The translations under genes and the position numbers were made by a program. 22,806 nucleotides of DNA, from NCBI GenBank assembly GCA_020634855.1, contig JACKAU010000032.1, forward strand, positions 1 to 22,806. Reading direction: 5' to 3'. The DNA comes from Anaerolineales bacterium. Lineage in GTDB: Bacteria > Chloroflexota > Anaerolineae > 4572-78 > J111. Below are positions 20,200 to 22,806 of the stretch, piece by piece (within the stretch, counting starts at the first letter, position 1; the number at the start of each line of letters is the position of its first letter). The notes under the pieces were generated by a model. That model did no database searches. It was not told the DNA's origin and saw only the letters and a list, made by a program, of their open reading frames with translations.

Positions 20200-21339
20200 T
20201 TACCCCTCGGCCGCAACCTGGGTGCGAACGCGTTCGGCGTTGGCCTGCCGCCACTGCGAAATAGCCACCGCCGCAATCAGTAACAGACCCAGGGCCACCC
20301 GTTGAATAAAGGTGTTGAAGCCCAACAGGTTCATCCCGTTGTTGAGAATGCCGACCAGGATGACGGCCAGGAACGTGCCAAAGATCGTCCCTTTGCCGCC
20401 GTCGGTGGCGGCGCCGCCCAGAAAGACGGCGGTGATAGCTTGCAGTTCCAGCCCGGTGCCGTTAATCGGGTTGCCTGATGTCGTTCGCGCCGCCAGAAGA
20501 ACCCCGCTCAGGCCGGCAATCCCACCCGACAGCATATACATCATCACCTTCACTCGATTTAGGTTGATCCCGGCCAGCCGCGCAGCTTTGTCGTTACCGC
20601 CGATGGCGTACACGGCCCGGCCAAAATCGGTGTAGGTCATCAAAATGTGGACGGCGATGGCGACGAGAATAAAAATCACGGTCAAAACGGGGATGCCGGT
20701 CCAATCCGCGCCGCCGAGCGCCGGAATCGGCAGGCCGGTCATAAAGCGCCCCTGCGCCAGCCAGGTGAAGCCGGTTTGAGTAAACACGCCAATGGGCTTG
20801 CCGTCGGGAGCCAGCAAAAAGGCCAGCCCGGCAAAGGCGGCCAAAGTACCCAGCGTGGCGATAATTGGATTGACCCGCAAGGTGGTGACAATAAAGCCGT
20901 TGATCGCGCCGGCGATCATCCCGGCCGCCACCCCGGCTAATACTGCGATCAGCACACTGTCGGTCGGCAAAATACCCAAAGCGCCCACCGTGCCGACGCC
21001 GACCAGCACCGAAGCTGCCACCACCGATCCAATCGACGCGACCGAGCCAACAGAAATATCGAGTCCGCCGCCCACAATCACCACCGTCTCGCCAACGGCC
21101 ATCAGCCCGACAATGACGATGGCCTGGGCCAGGCTGTTCATCAGGTTTTGCCAGGAGAAGAATTTATCGCCGCCGCTAAACCCAAACCAGCCGCTCACAA
21201 CCGTGATCAGAAGTATCAGAATAACCAGGGCGATCATCAGCGATAGGTTATCGGTGCCGATGGCGTTAATGGCCCGGCTCACGGGGTTGCCCTGCCTCAT
21301 CGGCGCCAGGGTTTGTTTATTGGTTAACTCTTTGTTCAT
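20200..21339 (-). CDS. Sugar ABC transporter permease (RbsC/XylH type)
   Basis: This 379-residue inner-membrane protein of the BPD_transp_2 family has about ten hydrophobic segments. It contains the family signature GGLDISVGSVASIGSVV, AGAINGFIVTTLRVNPIIATLGT, the EAA-like AIGGNDKAARLAGINLNRVK loop that contacts the ATPase, and GRGTIFG-like GGKGTIFGTFLAVILVGIL. It forms the channel of an importer for a monosaccharide such as ribose, xylose or galactose; the substrate cannot be assigned. The ATG overlaps the ATPase stop in an ATGA, so the two are coupled. It is the last gene of the operon on this strand. Confidence 0.92.
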   Translation of the reverse strand: MNKELTNKQTLAPMRQGNPVSRAINAIGTDNLSLMIALVILILLITVVSGWFGFSGGDKFFSWQNLMNSLAQAIVIVGLMAVGETVVIVGGGLDISVGSVASIGSVVAASVLVGVGTVGALGILPTDSVLIAVLAGVAAGMIAGAINGFIVTTLRVNPIIATLGTLAAFAGLAFLLAPDGKPIGVFTQTGFTWLAQGRFMTGLPIPALGGADWTGIPVLTVIFILVAIAVHILMTYTDFGRAVYAIGGNDKAARLAGINLNRVKVMMYMLSGGIAGLSGVLLAARTTSGNPINGTGLELQAITAVFLGGAATDGGKGTIFGTFLAVILVGILNNGMNLLGFNTFIQRVALGLLLIAAVAISQWRQANAERVRTQVAAEG

Positions 21340-22806
21340 TGTAGTATGCCTTCTTGTTTAGGTGTTGGGGTTCCGGCCGGGGCCGCCGATAAATTATCGA
21401 CCATCGCCAGTTCCAGGATGCTTTCTTCCGTGGCCTCCGCGCCGGTCAGTTCGCCGGTAATGCGGCCGTTCTGCATTACGTAGATGCGGTCGGCCAGCCC
21501 CAGTATCTCCGGCAGTTCGGAACTGATCAGCATAATGCCCAATCCCTCGTTGGCCAGGTCGTCGATCAGGCGGTAGATTTCGGCCTTCGCGCCGATGTCG
21601 ATGCCCCGCGTCGGCTCATCGAGAATTAACACTTTGGGCTTGGCCGCCAGCCAGCGGGCCAGTACCACCTTTTGCTGGTTGCCGCCGGAAAGTTTGCCCA
21701 CTTCCTGATCGAGCGACGGCGTTCGCACCCGAAGTTTCTCGACAAACTGGGTCGCCAGCGTCCGTTCGAGGTGGCGGCTGACAAAATGGAAGCGGCTGAG
21801 CTGCCGCAAGATAGCCAACGAGGTGTTTTCCAGCACGCTGCGAATCAGCACCAGCCCCTCATGTTTGCGATCTTCAGGGGCAAAGCCGATGCCTTTGGCG
21901 ATGGCATCGTCCGGGCGGCGAATGCTGACATCCGTTCCATCGAGCAGGACGCGCCCGCCGGTTTTGGGTTGGTCGCCGAAAATTACCTTGGCCAGTTCCG
22001 TGCGGCCCGCGCCCACCAAACCGGCAAAGCCCACCACCTCACCGGCATTAATGTGGAAACTGACATCGCGATGCCAGTTGCTGCTCAGATGATCCACTTG
22101 CAAAACGGTGCGCTCGGTGCCGGCCGGCCGGCGGTGAAAAATATCGGAGAGGGAGCGCCCGACCATCAGCCGCACAATTTCGGCTTCGGTCAGTTCGGCG
22201 GCGGGTTTTACATCCACCAGGCTGCCATCACGCAAAACGGCGACGCGGTCACACAAGCGCAAAATCTCCTTGATGCGGTGCGAGACGTAAATGATCGCCA
22301 CCCCCTCATCGCGAAGCTGCCGGATGAGGGCGAAAAGTTGATCGACTTCCTGATCGGTCAGAGACGAGGTCGGTTCGTCGAGCGCCAGCACCCGAACCTT
22401 CGATTTAAGGGCGCGCATAATTTCGACAATCTGCTGCTGGGCGGTGGAGAGTTGGTCGCCCATAAGGTTGAGCGGTAGGACATCCTCAAAGCCGTGTTCA
22501 GCCAAACTATGCCGCACTTTCGTCCGCAACTGGCGGCGGTCGATCACGCCGTACCGTTTCGGCAGTTCGCCCACCCAAATATTCTCGGCCACATCGACCC
22601 CAGGGATAATTTCCGGCTCTTGATAGACCACCCGAATGCCGGTTTTATGGGCATCCCGTGGCCCGGAAAATGAGAGCCGCTGCCCGTTGAGCGTCAAGGT
22701 TCCGGCGTCCGGCTGGTAGTCGCCGTTGATGATTTTGAGCAGGGTCGATTTACCCGCGCCGTTTTCCCCCATAAAAGCCAATATTTCACCCGGCCGAATA
22801 TCGAGC
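21336..22806 (-). CDS. Sugar ABC transporter ATP-binding protein (RbsA/MglA type), 5' end outside the window
   Basis: The frame is open to the right edge, entering as LDIRPGEILAFMGENGAGKS, so roughly the first 20-30 residues are missing. It is the duplicated-domain ATPase of carbohydrate importers. Half 1 has Walker A GENGAGKST, the degenerate signature LSTAQQQIVEIMRAL and Walker B VLALDEPTSSL. Half 2 has the typical reduced Walker A GLVGAGRTELAKVIFG, the signature LSGGNQQKVVLARWL and Walker B VLILDEPTRGIDIGAK. The pattern is diagnostic for RbsA-like proteins (about 500 residues). The substrate-binding protein should lie upstream, outside the window. It hands over directly to the permease gene by a 4-bp overlap. 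Confidence 0.94.
   Translation of the reverse strand, partial: LDIRPGEILAFMGENGAGKSTLLKIINGDYQPDAGTLTLNGQRLSFSGPRDAHKTGIRVVYQEPEIIPGVDVAENIWVGELPKRYGVIDRRQLRTKVRHSLAEHGFEDVLPLNLMGDQLSTAQQQIVEIMRALKSKVRVLALDEPTSSLTDQEVDQLFALIRQLRDEGVAIIYVSHRIKEILRLCDRVAVLRDGSLVDVKPAAELTEAEIVRLMVGRSLSDIFHRRPAGTERTVLQVDHLSSNWHRDVSFHINAGEVVGFAGLVGAGRTELAKVIFGDQPKTGGRVLLDGTDVSIRRPDDAIAKGIGFAPEDRKHEGLVLIRSVLENTSLAILRQLSRFHFVSRHLERTLATQFVEKLRVRTPSLDQEVGKLSGGNQQKVVLARWLAAKPKVLILDEPTRGIDIGAKAEIYRLIDDLANEGLGIMLISSELPEILGLADRIYVMQNGRITGELTGAEATEESILELAMVDNLSAAPAGTPTPKQEGILQ

Overview
The window looks like part of a Chloroflexota (Anaerolineae-like) chromosome. This is an inference from content: a split B12-dependent methylmalonyl-CoA mutase with MeaB, two large multi-pass membrane proteins of the PTPS-related type, a WD40 remnant, a DUF5107-TPR protein, and many short tandem repeats of 6 to 9 bp in a moderately GC-rich background. 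No rRNA, tRNA or CRISPR array was recognised.

Layout. 1-1716 (+): 3' end of the catalytic methylmalonyl-CoA mutase subunit, its B12-binding subunit (mcmA2) and the G-protein chaperone meaB. 1717-2168: no intact gene, but a frameshifted WD40 fragment and a 23-bp tandem array. 2169-2318 (+): possible 49-residue protein. 2315-4928 (-): iscS (intact, with a good promoter), then mnmA (every catalytic motif present but four apparent frameshifts) and a small frameshifted membrane-protein gene. 5045-7698: an ISL3-family element whose transposase is split by a nested IS3-family element (about 5139-6382). 7699-8454: non-coding, with a hairpin cluster and a set of TTCATGC palindromes and direct repeats. 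8455-10407 (+): a Tat-exported Acg-type nitroreductase and a CPBP-family intramembrane protease. 10542-18426 (-): a probable operon of DUF5107-TPR protein, HD-domain protein and two overlapping PTPS-related membrane proteins; the last is riddled with short repeats and has one frameshift. 18551-19441 (+): a divergent AraC-type regulator. 19442-20199: no gene; a long hairpin, a 16-unit array of about 20 bp, and four small hairpins. 20200-22806 (-): permease and (partial) ATPase of a ribose-type sugar ABC importer.

Working together. The first block is the end of propionate/methylmalonyl metabolism. IscS supplies sulfur to MnmA for tRNA 2-thiouridine, so the pairing is functional, but mnmA is broken as sequenced. 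The AraC regulator, divergent DUF5107-TPR protein and sugar ABC importer form a plausible carbohydrate-use neighbourhood; the substrate cannot be read from the sequence.

The most unusual aspect is the density of short repeats and hairpins, including repeats inside a coding sequence, and the clustering of one-base indels at 1.77-3.66 kb and in the insertion sequences. The indels may be true decay or residual assembly error; raw reads would decide.
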